Source: Streptomyces spiralis (GTDB taxonomy: Bacteria; Actinomycetota; Actinomycetes; Streptomycetales; Streptomycetaceae). Taken from it: 64,000 nt of DNA. Below are positions 8,138 to 15,921 of the stretch, piece after piece. The number at the start of each line of letters is the position of its first letter. Position 1 is the first letter of the stretch. The translations under genes were made by a program, and so were the position numbers. The notes beneath the pieces are model-generated. The model was not told the origin of the DNA, did no database searches, and saw only the letters and a list, made by a program, of their open reading frames with translations. Where the stretch lies: assembly GCF_014654675.1 (NCBI RefSeq), contig NZ_BNBC01000013.1, forward strand, positions 128,116-192,115, given 5' to 3'.

Positions 8138-8821
8138 ATGGCCGATATACGTGAGACGTCCCTCGTCCACCCCGCTCCCGTGCTGTCCGGGCACGGCCTC
8201 CGGCTGCGCGTCTGGGACCCGGAGTCCGAGACGGACGTCGAGACCTGGCTGCGCGGGCGCACCGAGCCCGAGTTCCGGCGCTGGAACACGCCGCTGATCC
8301 TGGAGGAGGGCCTGGACGACGCGCGCGAGTCGCTCACCGCCCATGTGCGCGGCGCCGTCGACGGAACGGGCATGCCCTTCTGCGTCACGGACGAGGCGAC
8401 CGGCGCGACCCTCGGTCACGTCAGCATCGGCGCCATCAGCCGCCCCCTGCGGACCGGGCGGGTCGGCTACTGGGTGCTCCCCGAGGCCCGCGGACGGGGA
8501 GTCGCCACGCGGGCGCTGCTGCTCACCGTGGACTGGGCCTTCGCCGAACTGGGCATGCACCGCCTGGAGTTGGGCCACGCACTCGGGCACGACGCGTCGT
8601 GCCGCATCGCCGAGAGGTGCGGGTTCACGTACGAGGGGACCCTGCGCGGCGCCATGTGGGAGGCGGACCGTCACGACGCCTTCCGCGACTGCCACCTGCA
8701 CGCACGACTGGCCACGGATCCGCGGCCGGAGGGACAGCCGTGGGCACCGGCCCGTAATTCGGGGGCGTCCCTGCGCCCAGGGCGGAACCATGAAGCATGG
8801 CATCCGATGACTGGCACTTGA
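8138..8821 (+). CDS. GNAT acetyltransferase, RimJ/RimL type
   Basis: A 227-residue GNAT protein. The acetyl-CoA pyrophosphate loop is LPEARGRGVATRAL, and the later LELGHALGHDASCRIAERCG matches the RimJ/RimL C-terminal pattern (asparagine-type alignment, here HDAS). Probable activity: transfer of acetyl from acetyl-CoA to an amine, possibly a protein N-terminus or a small molecule. The last 30 residues are basic and disordered and run into the next gene, overlapping it by 25 bases. ATG 8138 has no strong ribosome site. Confidence 0.8.
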   Translation: MADIRETSLVHPAPVLSGHGLRLRVWDPESETDVETWLRGRTEPEFRRWNTPLILEEGLDDARESLTAHVRGAVDGTGMPFCVTDEATGATLGHVSIGAISRPLRTGRVGYWVLPEARGRGVATRALLLTVDWAFAELGMHRLELGHALGHDASCRIAERCGFTYEGTLRGAMWEADRHDAFRDCHLHARLATDPRPEGQPWAPARNSGASLRPGRNHEAWHPMTGT

Positions 8822-9660
8822 CCGACGACGTCCACGAATTCCTGGCCCGCGCCGGAGAGTTCCTCCGCTCCCGGCCCGCGCCGCACACCCTGCACCTGAC
8901 CGTGACGGAGAACCTGCGCGCACACGGCGGGCACTTCTACACGGAGGAGGACCCCGAGTTCGGTGTCCTGGGCGGAGGCGGGGCACCGGGAGTGCGCGCC
9001 GCCTTCTTCCGTACGCCGCCCTTCGCGATCGTCCTCACCGCCCTTTCCGAGGAGGAGGCCGACGCGCTCGCGGGGCAGCTGGCCCGGACGGGGCGGACCC
9101 TGTCCGGCGTCAACGCCGACCGCGACACCGCCGCCGCCTTCGCCGCCGCCTGGCAGCGCCACACCGGCGCCGGGGCCGTGGTCCAGAGGCGGACGCGGCT
9201 GTACCGGCTGGACGGGCTGACCGTGCCGCAACCGGTCCCGCCGGGGCGTGCGAGGGTGGCGGGAGCGGAGGACCGGAAGCTGCTCGTCCGGTGGTACGAG
9301 GAGTTCTGCACCGCCGTGGGCGAGACGGTCCTGCGGGACGCGGAGCAGTGGGCGGACGGTCGCGTCGAGCGCGGTGACGCCATACTCTGGGAGACGCCGG
9401 ACGGAACGCCCGTCGCCATGGCCGCGAGGTCCCCGGAGGTCGCCGGGCAGACACGCGTGCTCGGGGTCTACACGCCGGCGCACCTGCGGGGCCGGGGATA
9501 CGCGGGAGCCGTCACGGCGGAGGTCAGCCGGGCCGCGCTGGAGTCCGGAGCGGCCGAGGTACTGCTCTTCACCGACCTCGCCAACCCCACCAGCAACGCG
9601 CTGTACCAGCGGATCGGCTATCGGCCGGTGTGCGACTTCGCGGTGTACGAGTTCGAGTGA
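8797..9660 (+). CDS. GNAT-family N-acetyltransferase
   Basis: A 287-residue protein with a C-terminal GNAT fold. The acetyl-CoA motif LGVYTPAHLRGRGYAGAV lies at about residues 223-240, then DLANPTSNALYQRIGYRPVC. The N-terminal half (RSRPAPHTLHLTVTENLRAH and onward) is the variable domain seen in many two-domain actinobacterial GNATs. It overlaps the preceding GNAT gene by 25 bases, so the two are probably one transcript. The substrate cannot be read from sequence. Confidence 0.8.
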   Translation: MASDDWHLTDDVHEFLARAGEFLRSRPAPHTLHLTVTENLRAHGGHFYTEEDPEFGVLGGGGAPGVRAAFFRTPPFAIVLTALSEEEADALAGQLARTGRTLSGVNADRDTAAAFAAAWQRHTGAGAVVQRRTRLYRLDGLTVPQPVPPGRARVAGAEDRKLLVRWYEEFCTAVGETVLRDAEQWADGRVERGDAILWETPDGTPVAMAARSPEVAGQTRVLGVYTPAHLRGRGYAGAVTAEVSRAALESGAAEVLLFTDLANPTSNALYQRIGYRPVCDFAVYEFE

Positions 9661-9689
9661 GGAGCGCCTCAGGACTGCGGGCTGCGGGC

Positions 9690-10358
9690 TCAGGGCCAGA
9701 GCAGCTCGTGGGACCAGGTGCCCTCGCCGGTGCGGTGGTAGCGGAGGCGTACGTGGCGGCGGCGGGGGTCGCCCTGGAAGAACTCGACCTCGGTGGGCCG
9801 TAGGCGGTACAGGGTCCAGGTGGGGACGTCCGCCTCGGGCTCGCGCCGCGCCCGGTCCCATGCCTCCTGCGAGGCCCGGGTCAGCTCCTCCAGGGAGTTC
9901 AGGACCTCGCTCTGGCGGCCGGTGAGGGCCGCGGCCAGCGCTCCCGTGGAGCGGGCGTGCAGGTCCGCCCGGGCCTGCTCGGGCGGGGCCGTCGTGACCG
10001 GGCCCCGGACCCGGACCTGGCGGCCCAGCGCCGGCCAGTAGAAGGCCAGGGCCGCGTGCGGGTGGGCGGCCAGGTGCCGGCCCTTGCGGCTGCCCGCATG
10101 GGTGGCGAAGGACCAGCCCGACGCGTCCGCGCCGTGCAGCATCACGATCCGTACGTCCGGGTGGCCCTCCTCGTCGGAGGTCGCGAGGGACATCGTGTGC
10201 GGCTCGCGCTCGCCGGCCGCCACCGCCTGAGCGAACCACCGCTCGAAGAGGGGGAGGGGCTCCGGGGGTGCGCTGGCCGGGTCGAAGCCGGGCAGCTCGG
10301 TGACCTCCGGGTCCCACACGCGCAGCGACCTCAGCAGCTCATCAAGATCCGTGTTCAT
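9690..10358 (-). CDS. pyridoxamine 5'-phosphate oxidase-like protein
   Basis: A 222-residue FMN-binding split-barrel protein. HPDVRIVMLHGADASGW and GSRKGRHLAAHPHAALAFYW match the PdxH pattern, as does the C-terminal EVEFFQGDPRRRHVRLRY. PdxH converts pyridoxamine or pyridoxine phosphate to pyridoxal phosphate. The middle (TGALAAALTGRQSEVL) departs from the usual PdxH sequence, so a divergent paralogue with another substrate is possible. ATG 10358 was preferred because the usual PdxH N-terminal helix begins there; the 20 extra upstream codons are Arg/Thr-rich. It stands alone, convergent with the GNAT pair. Confidence 0.8.
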   Translation of the reverse strand: MNTDLDELLRSLRVWDPEVTELPGFDPASAPPEPLPLFERWFAQAVAAGEREPHTMSLATSDEEGHPDVRIVMLHGADASGWSFATHAGSRKGRHLAAHPHAALAFYWPALGRQVRVRGPVTTAPPEQARADLHARSTGALAAALTGRQSEVLNSLEELTRASQEAWDRARREPEADVPTWTLYRLRPTEVEFFQGDPRRRHVRLRYHRTGEGTWSHELLWP

Positions 10359-10493
10359 GACCCGAGTATCGCGGGGTGTAGCACGAGGTGCCGTACAACG
10401 CAGCAGGCGGCGGTCCACCGGAGTGAACCGCCGCCCGCCTGACAGGACTTGGGGCCTGGACGTGTCCTCGTGGGAGTCCGGGCCGAGGTGTGG

Positions 10494-11141
10494 CTATCTC
10501 GTCGGCTTCTTCCCCGTGACGCCCAGGTGGACCAACAGCGCCAGATTGGGCTTCAGTTCGGCCTGTTTCACGCCCCAGGAGGTGAAGCCCTTCTGATGGG
10601 AGGCGACCGCCGCGAGCATCGCGACGAGCGAACCGGCGATCGCGGCCGGGTTCACGTCCTTGTCGACCTTGCCTTTGGACTGGAGTTCGGCAACCGAATC
10701 CGCAAGAGAATTGTTCACCGAGTTCAGGATCTTCATACGGAGCTTGTAGAAGCGCTTGTCGCCCTCGGCCGCCCCGAGGTCGACCACGCGCAGGATCGCC
10801 TCGTTGCGGCGCCAGAAGTCCAGGAAGCCCTCGACGAGTTCCTGGGCCGTCTGCCAGCCGGCCTTGCCGACCCATGAACGGCCCTGGAGCACCTCGGTCA
10901 ACGTGGCGCTCTCGCTGGCCATTTGCTCGGCGATCTCCAGGACGGCGCCCTCGACGTCCGGGAAGTACTGGTAGAAGGTGGCGGGCGAAGTGCCCGCCTT
11001 CCGGGCGACGTCGATGACTTTGACGTCCCGGTAGGGGGATGAGCTGAGCATCTCACTGAGGCAGTCGAGCAGCTTCTGCCGGGTCGCCTGCCCGCGGCGC
11101 CCGGCCACACGGCCGTCGACGGTACGCACTTGTCCTGTCAT
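10494..11141 (-). CDS. TetR-family transcriptional regulator
   Basis: A 215-residue TetR regulator. The N-terminal helix-turn-helix spans about residues 15-65 (TRQKLLDCLSEMLSSSPYRD, then VARKAGTSPATFYQYFPDVE). The C-terminal ligand domain is all-helical and unassigned. It is oriented away from the VOC gene and afsK. Genes of this type sit just upstream of afsK in the S. coelicolor region that I recognise, so the synteny looks ancestral. Its target is unknown; autoregulation through the 11142-11263 gap is likely for the family. Confidence 0.85.
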   Translation of the reverse strand: MTGQVRTVDGRVAGRRGQATRQKLLDCLSEMLSSSPYRDVKVIDVARKAGTSPATFYQYFPDVEGAVLEIAEQMASESATLTEVLQGRSWVGKAGWQTAQELVEGFLDFWRRNEAILRVVDLGAAEGDKRFYKLRMKILNSVNNSLADSVAELQSKGKVDKDVNPAAIAGSLVAMLAAVASHQKGFTSWGVKQAELKPNLALLVHLGVTGKKPTR

Positions 11142-11263
11142 GTCGTCAGCTTACCGAGGGGTGATGGGAGCGCGATTCGGCCGACTGCAAATGGGGTGCG
11201 GGGGTGCGGAGGGGCTGGTGTGCCTGGTCTGCGGGGTGCGGGCGGCCCCGCTACGTTGACGAC

Positions 11264-11992
11264 ATGGCCGAAAACAGGGCATCCGCATACGCAGAGGGCG
11301 TCCCGTGCTGGGTGGACGCGCAGCTTCCCGACGTCGAGGCGGGGAAGCGGTTCTACGGTGAGCTCTTCGGGTGGACCTTCGGGGTGGCGGAGGCGTACGG
11401 CGACTCCGTGCCGGCCCGGCTGGGCGGGGAGCCCGTCGCGGCGCTCACGCCGAAGACGGACGGCCGGATGCCCACGGTCTGGACGGTGTACTTCTCCACC
11501 CCGGACGCCGGGGCGCTGGGCGAGCGGATCCGGGCGGCGGGCGGCCAGGTCGTCGGCGGGCCCTGGAGGGTCGGCCCCGCGGGGACGACCGCCCTGGCCG
11601 CCGACCCGGAGGGCGCGGTCTTCGGCCTGTGGCAGCCCGGCCGGCGCCCTGGCTTCGGCAGGCGGCACCAGCCCGGCACCTTCGACTGGGTCCAGCTGTA
11701 CACCCGCGACACCGAGGCCGCCGACACCTTCTACGGCGGCCTCTTCCACGAGGCCCTGTTCGGCGCGGACGTCCGGCCCGACTTCGGCCGCGTGGCCGTC
11801 GGGGAGGTCTTCCCCGCCGAGATGCCGCCCCACTTCCTCGTCCACTTCCGGGTCGCGGACCTCGAGGCCGCGCTGGGCGCGGCCGCGCGGCTCGGCGGCC
11901 GCACGCAGGTGTCACCCTTCGAGACGTCCTACGGGACCGTGGCCGTCGTGGTCGACAATCAGGGGGCATCCTTCGCCGTACTGGAGAGGTGA
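11264..11992 (+). CDS. VOC-superfamily protein with two glyoxalase-like domains
   Basis: A 242-residue protein with two vicinal-oxygen-chelate repeats. The first begins PCWVDAQLPDVEAGKRFYGE and the second FDWVQLYTRDTEAADTFYGG. The pattern matches actinobacterial glyoxalase/bleomycin-resistance-like proteins annotated as hydroxylases. Members bind a divalent metal and act on or sequester small molecules. ATG 11264 was chosen since the first domain follows 12 residues later; the ribosome site is weak. It precedes afsK by about 230 bases. Confidence 0.8.
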   Translation: MAENRASAYAEGVPCWVDAQLPDVEAGKRFYGELFGWTFGVAEAYGDSVPARLGGEPVAALTPKTDGRMPTVWTVYFSTPDAGALGERIRAAGGQVVGGPWRVGPAGTTALAADPEGAVFGLWQPGRRPGFGRRHQPGTFDWVQLYTRDTEAADTFYGGLFHEALFGADVRPDFGRVAVGEVFPAEMPPHFLVHFRVADLEAALGAAARLGGRTQVSPFETSYGTVAVVVDNQGASFAVLER

Positions 11993-12225
11993 GCGGTGTC
12001 ATACCGGGCGGTAACCGGCGTCTCGACGGCGGGAAGCGATCGGTGTGCGGCCGCGTTGGGGCCGATTTGCGGCGAGACATCCCGATTCGTCGGCGGGTTC
12101 GCAACCAGCGCCCCGGCCAGGAAGAATCGGGGTGCGTGCCGCCGCGGCGGTGCGGTGGTGAGACGCTGCACGGGGGCCGCGTACACATGGAGGTGGCGCG
12201 GCCCGTACGGGGAGGTGGCAGGCAA

Positions 12226-14623
12226 GTGGTGGATCAGCTGACGCAGCACGATCCGCGGCGGATCGGGCCGTTCGAGGTGCTGGGACGGCTGGGGGCCGGC
12301 GGCATGGGGCTGGTCTATCTCGCGCGCTCGGCGTCCGGCCGGCGGGTGGCGATCAAGACGGTCCGCACCGAGCTGGCCGAGGACCAGCTGTTCCGGGTGC
12401 GCTTCACCCGCGAGGTCGAGGCCGCGCGGGCGGTCTCCGGCTTCTACACGGCCGCGGTCGTCGACGCCGACCCGCGCGCCGCCGTGCCCTGGCTGGCCAC
12501 CGCCTACGTCCCCGCGCCCTCCCTCGAGGAGATAGTGACCGAGTGCGGACCGCTCCCGGTCCAGGCGGTGCGCTGGCTCGCGGCGGGCGTCGCCGAGGCG
12601 CTGCAGTCCATCCACGGCGCCGGACTCGTCCACCGCGACCTGAAGCCGTCCAACGTGCTCGTGGTCGAGGACGGGCCCCGCGTGATCGACTTCGGCATCG
12701 CGTCCGGCGTCTCGAACACCCGCCTGACCATGACGAACGTCGCCGTCGGCACGCCCGCGTACATGTCCCCCGAGCAGGCCAAGGACTCCCGCAGCGTCAC
12801 CGGCGCCAGCGACGTCTTCTCGCTCGGCTCCACGCTCGTCTTCGCCGCCACCGGCCACGCCCCCTTCCACGGCGCCAACCCGGTCGAGACGGTCTTCATG
12901 CTGCTGCGCGAGGGCCCCGACCTCGAAGGCCTCCCGGACGAGCTGCGCCCGCTCATCGAGTCCTGCATGCAGATGGAGGCCACGGCCCGCCCCACCCCGG
13001 CCGACCTCCAGGCCCAGCTCGCCCCCCACCTCTTCGGCTCCGGCTCCGACGACAGCGGCACCGCCTCGGCCTGGCTGCCCGAGCGGGCGGTCGGCCTCAT
13101 CGAGTCCCGTCGCGGCGGCCGCCCGGCCCCGCAGTCCACCTCGGCCGGCCCGCGCAGCACCGTCCGGCCCCCGGCGCCGCCGCCTCCGCCCTCGCACGAC
13201 CCGGCCGTCCCGGCCCCCCATGTGCCGCCCATGCCGGCCGTGCCCGCCCCCGTCGGCGCACCCGACTCCGGCCCCGTGCGGCTGGCCGGCGCCCAGGTGC
13301 CCATCGGGCCCGGGCCGCGCGTCGCCGACGTCCGCGCCGCCGCGGCCGTCAAGGCACCCCCGCCGGAGGCGGCCCTGGCGGCCTCCTGGACCAGACACCA
13401 GGGCTCGCCCCACGGCGTCAACGGCGCCGACCCCGCCGTGTCGCCCGCATCACCGTCACCGTCCGCACCGGCCGCGCCCCCGGAGACCGCGACCGGCTGG
13501 CGCCCCTGGCGCTTCCGCATGTCCAACGACGTCTGGGGCACCCCGTCCGTCGCCGACGACCTCGTCTACGTCACCTCCTTCGAGGTGCACGCCCTGGACG
13601 TGGCCACCGGCCGCCGCCGCTTCAAGACCCGCGACGTCGCCTGGTCGATGGCCGTGGCGGACGGCCGTGTCCACGCCTCCGACGGCCCCACCCTCTTCGC
13701 GCTGGACGCCCGCGAGGGCACGGACCTCTGGCGCCTCCAGACGGACGCCTGGGTGTACTCGCTGCGGGCCGACCGGGGCACGGTCGTCACCGGCACCCGC
13801 GGCGGCGGCGTCCAGGCCTGGGAGGCCGCCGGCGGCCAGAAACTGTGGGAGATCACCGGCTGCCAGACCGACTTCGAGTCGGCCGAGGCCGGCCCCGCCG
13901 TCCACGACGGCACGGTCTACGTCTGGCAGGACGCCCGGCTGCGCGCCCTGGAAGCCCGCACCGGCGAGGAGCGCTGGTCGTACCCCATCGGCGACGCGGC
14001 CTCCTGCGGCGGCGTGCCGGTGCGCGTCACCCCCGCCCCGGACGGCTACGTCTACGTCTCGGCCGGCACCCGGATCCTGGCCGTCGACGTGGCGAGCGGC
14101 CACGTCCGCTGGCACTTCGAGGCGCCCGCGGTCTTCCTCTGCCCCCCCGGCCTTCGCCCCGGGGCCGTCGGTGACCGGCGGCGGGATCTACCTGGCCGAC
14201 TACCTCGGCACGGTCTACGCCCTCGACGCCACCGACGGCCGCGACCGCTGGCGCATCGCCACCGAGTCCCGCGCCTCCGTCGACCCCGTCCTGGTCGCGG
14301 CCGGCCACGTCCACGTCGGCAGCGGCAAGGGCCTCTACACCCTGGACGCGGTGACCGGCACGCCCAAGTGGCGCTTCCAGGCGGGCGGCGAGATCGTCGG
14401 CTCCCCGGCGGTCGCCGAGGGCCGCATCCACTTCGGCTCCACCGACCACCTCCTGTACACGTTGAAGGCCGACGACGGCCGCCTCCGCTGGAAGCTGGCG
14501 ACCGGCGGCGAGATCACCGGCTCCCCGGTGGTCCGGGACGGCGTCGTCTACGCCTGCAGCAAGGACCGCTGCGTGTACGCCCTCGACGCGGAGAAGGGAA
14601 CGGGCACGGCGCGCACGGCCTGA
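12226..14623 (+). CDS. afsK: AfsK Ser/Thr protein kinase, interrupted by an apparent one-base insertion
   Basis: The kinase domain is complete: GAGGMG at residues 22-27, Lys44, HRDLKPSN at 136-143 and DFG at 155-157. A Pro/Ala-rich linker follows, then a PQQ-like beta-propeller sensor. AfsK phosphorylates AfsR to raise antibiotic production; afsS and afsR lie just downstream. GTG 12226 follows GGAGG and gives the known MVDQLTQHDPRR-type start. At residue about 639 the frame shifts by one: six Cs instead of seven at 14142-14148 would restore an unbroken 798-residue protein ending at 14623, close to the family length of about 799. Read literally, the first frame runs on to 14823 with nonsense sequence and loses the last propeller blades (YLADYLGTVYALDATDG and on). 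A sequencing error in a homopolymer is the simplest explanation; a true loss-of-function mutation is possible. Confidence 0.85.
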
Positions 14624-14827
14624 GCCCGCCCGCGGAATGTGGAACTTCCGTGCGGATATGGGGTGACGGCCGTCGTACGGGGTTCACGGAAGGGGCTCGG
14701 ACGGCGGCCGTCGGTCCAGGTGAACGGCTCGTGTCGTCACCGTCCACGCACAGGACGCTACCCTCTGTGCGGCCCGCCCGCCACGCGACCGCCGACGGAA
14801 GATCCGGTGCGCCGATATGGTGATCGC

Positions 14828-15424
14828 ATGCAGGTTCGGGGGCGCAGACTCAGATTCACGGCGGTACTGGCGATCGTGGTGCTCGCACTCACGGGCTTCT
14901 CCCGGGGCCACGGCCACGGACACAGCCACCACAGCAGCGGCGGGGGCGGGGGCGGTTGCAGCAGCTCCCACCAGGACCACGACAGCTCGTCGTCGTCGAC
15001 GTCGGGCGGAGGGTCGTACGACGACTCGTCCGGCGACTCGGACGACGACAGTTACGGCAGCAGCACGAGCGGCGGCACGAGCGGGGGCTCCTACAACCGC
15101 CCGACCCACCGCCCCACCTCCACACCCTCCGGCGGGAGCAGCGGCACGACGCTGACGGCGGGGACGGCGAAGCTGATCAGCTGCGCGACCGAGAAGAGGC
15201 CGTACGCGACGGTCGAGATCACGAACCCGAACAACCGCAAGGCCACGTTCCAGGCCTGGGTCACCTTCTACGACGCCGACGGCGCCTTCCTGGTGAGCGA
15301 CACGTCCCCCGAAGTCTCCGTACCGGCCAGGGGCAAGGCGACCACGCGGGTACCGCTCGACAAGAGCTTCGTCCCCGCGGTCGACCACTGCGAGGCGGAC
15401 GAGGAAGCCCAACTCCGCTCCTGA
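14828..15424 (+). CDS. secreted Ser/Gly/His-rich protein
   Basis: A 198-residue exported protein. Residues about 1-28 are a signal peptide (RRLRFTAVLAIVVLALTGFS). A low-complexity region of His, Gly, Ser and Asp follows to about residue 110, then a small beta-rich domain with two Cys (AKLISCATEKRPYATVEITN, ending VDHCEADEE). The His/Asp run could bind metal, by composition only. The gene lies between afsK and afsS but converges on afsS, so it is not in the afsS transcript. Function not recognised. Confidence 0.75.
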   Translation: MQVRGRRLRFTAVLAIVVLALTGFSRGHGHGHSHHSSGGGGGGCSSSHQDHDSSSSSTSGGGSYDDSSGDSDDDSYGSSTSGGTSGGSYNRPTHRPTSTPSGGSSGTTLTAGTAKLISCATEKRPYATVEITNPNNRKATFQAWVTFYDADGAFLVSDTSPEVSVPARGKATTRVPLDKSFVPAVDHCEADEEAQLRS

Positions 15425-15431
15425 GCCTCGA

Positions 15432-15461
15432 CCGCGGCGGCTCCCCTCCGCGCCGCCGCGG
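15432..15461 (+). terminator. hairpin after the secreted Ser/Gly-rich gene
   Basis: The arms CCGCGGCGGC (15432-15441) and GCCGCCGCGG (15452-15461) are exact complements with a 10-base loop. It begins eight bases after the stop and faces the convergent afsS terminator. Confidence 0.55.
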
Positions 15462-15489
15462 CCGGTCCTCGCGAGGGAGGACTGATGGG

Positions 15490-15509
15490 GAAGGCCTGTT
15501 CAGGCCTTC
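15490..15509 (-). terminator. hairpin overlapping the afsS stop codon
   Basis: GAAGGCCT, four-base loop, AGGCCTTC. The afsS stop (TGA at 15502-15500) lies in the loop and arm. It is a compact 8-bp stem suited to terminate or stabilise the small afsS transcript. Confidence 0.55.
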
Positions 15510-15700
15510 TCGTCCGTGGCGTGGACGTTGTCCGGCGTCACGAGGGTGCTGTCCTCGCCGCTCAACTTGAGCGGCTCGCTGGTGGCGTGGACGTTCTTGA
15601 CGGTGACGGGCTCGGACGTGGCGTGCACGTTGTCCGTGGTGGCGTCGCCGGTCGGCTCGTCCGTGGCGTGGACGTTGTCCGTGGTGTTCTGGTCGCTCAT
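15500..15700 (-). CDS. afsS: AfsS-like small regulatory protein with NVHAT repeats
   Basis: A 66-residue acidic protein made almost wholly of four repeats around NVHAT(D/S)E (DNVHATDEP, DNVHATSEP, KNVHATSEP, DNVHATDEK). It has no Cys, Trp or hydrophobic core. It lies exactly where afsS lies in other streptomycetes, just downstream of afsR and convergent with the afsK side. AfsS is a target of AfsR and raises antibiotic production by an unknown mechanism. From memory, S. coelicolor AfsS repeats have a DNHMP core, so this version differs in repeat sequence. ATG 15700 follows GGGGAG; the frame is open upstream for 18 codons without a ribosome site. Confidence 0.8.
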   Translation of the reverse strand: MSDQNTTDNVHATDEPTGDATTDNVHATSEPVTVKNVHATSEPLKLSGEDSTLVTPDNVHATDEKA

Positions 15701-15870
15701 TTCGCTGGCTCCCCTGCAGTGCTGTGCGATGGATTGGCAGGTCTCGCCCGGCAACTCCCCCGTGGGCTGCCGGGCGAGGCCTTGCTGGGCCGGTTCACCT
15801 TAGAGGGCCGACCGTTCGCCGTTCCGTCTGCCCCCCGACACGACGGCTCGACACAGTCGAGAGTGCAGGG

Positions 15871-15892
15871 TCGCGATAAACGAACGATGAAC
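15871..15892 (-). promoter_or_regulatory. AfsR/PhoP-type direct repeats upstream of afsS
   Basis: Read on the minus strand, two adjacent 11-base units GTTCATCGTTC and GTTTATCGCGA occur about 170 bases before the afsS start. PhoP boxes and AfsR sites are 11-base direct repeats with a GTTCAYC core, and in S. coelicolor both proteins compete at the afsS promoter -35 region. The match here is by eye; the -10 element is not clear. Confidence 0.55.
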
Positions 15893-15921
15893 GTCCGTAC
15901 CGGGCAGGGGGAATGCCCTCG

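Noticed and set aside
11371..14823. One continuous 1150-residue frame through the VOC gene and afsK
   Set aside because: Its first 285 codons are out of frame with the VOC gene and its last 225 are out of frame with the AfsK propeller. Only the middle is real.
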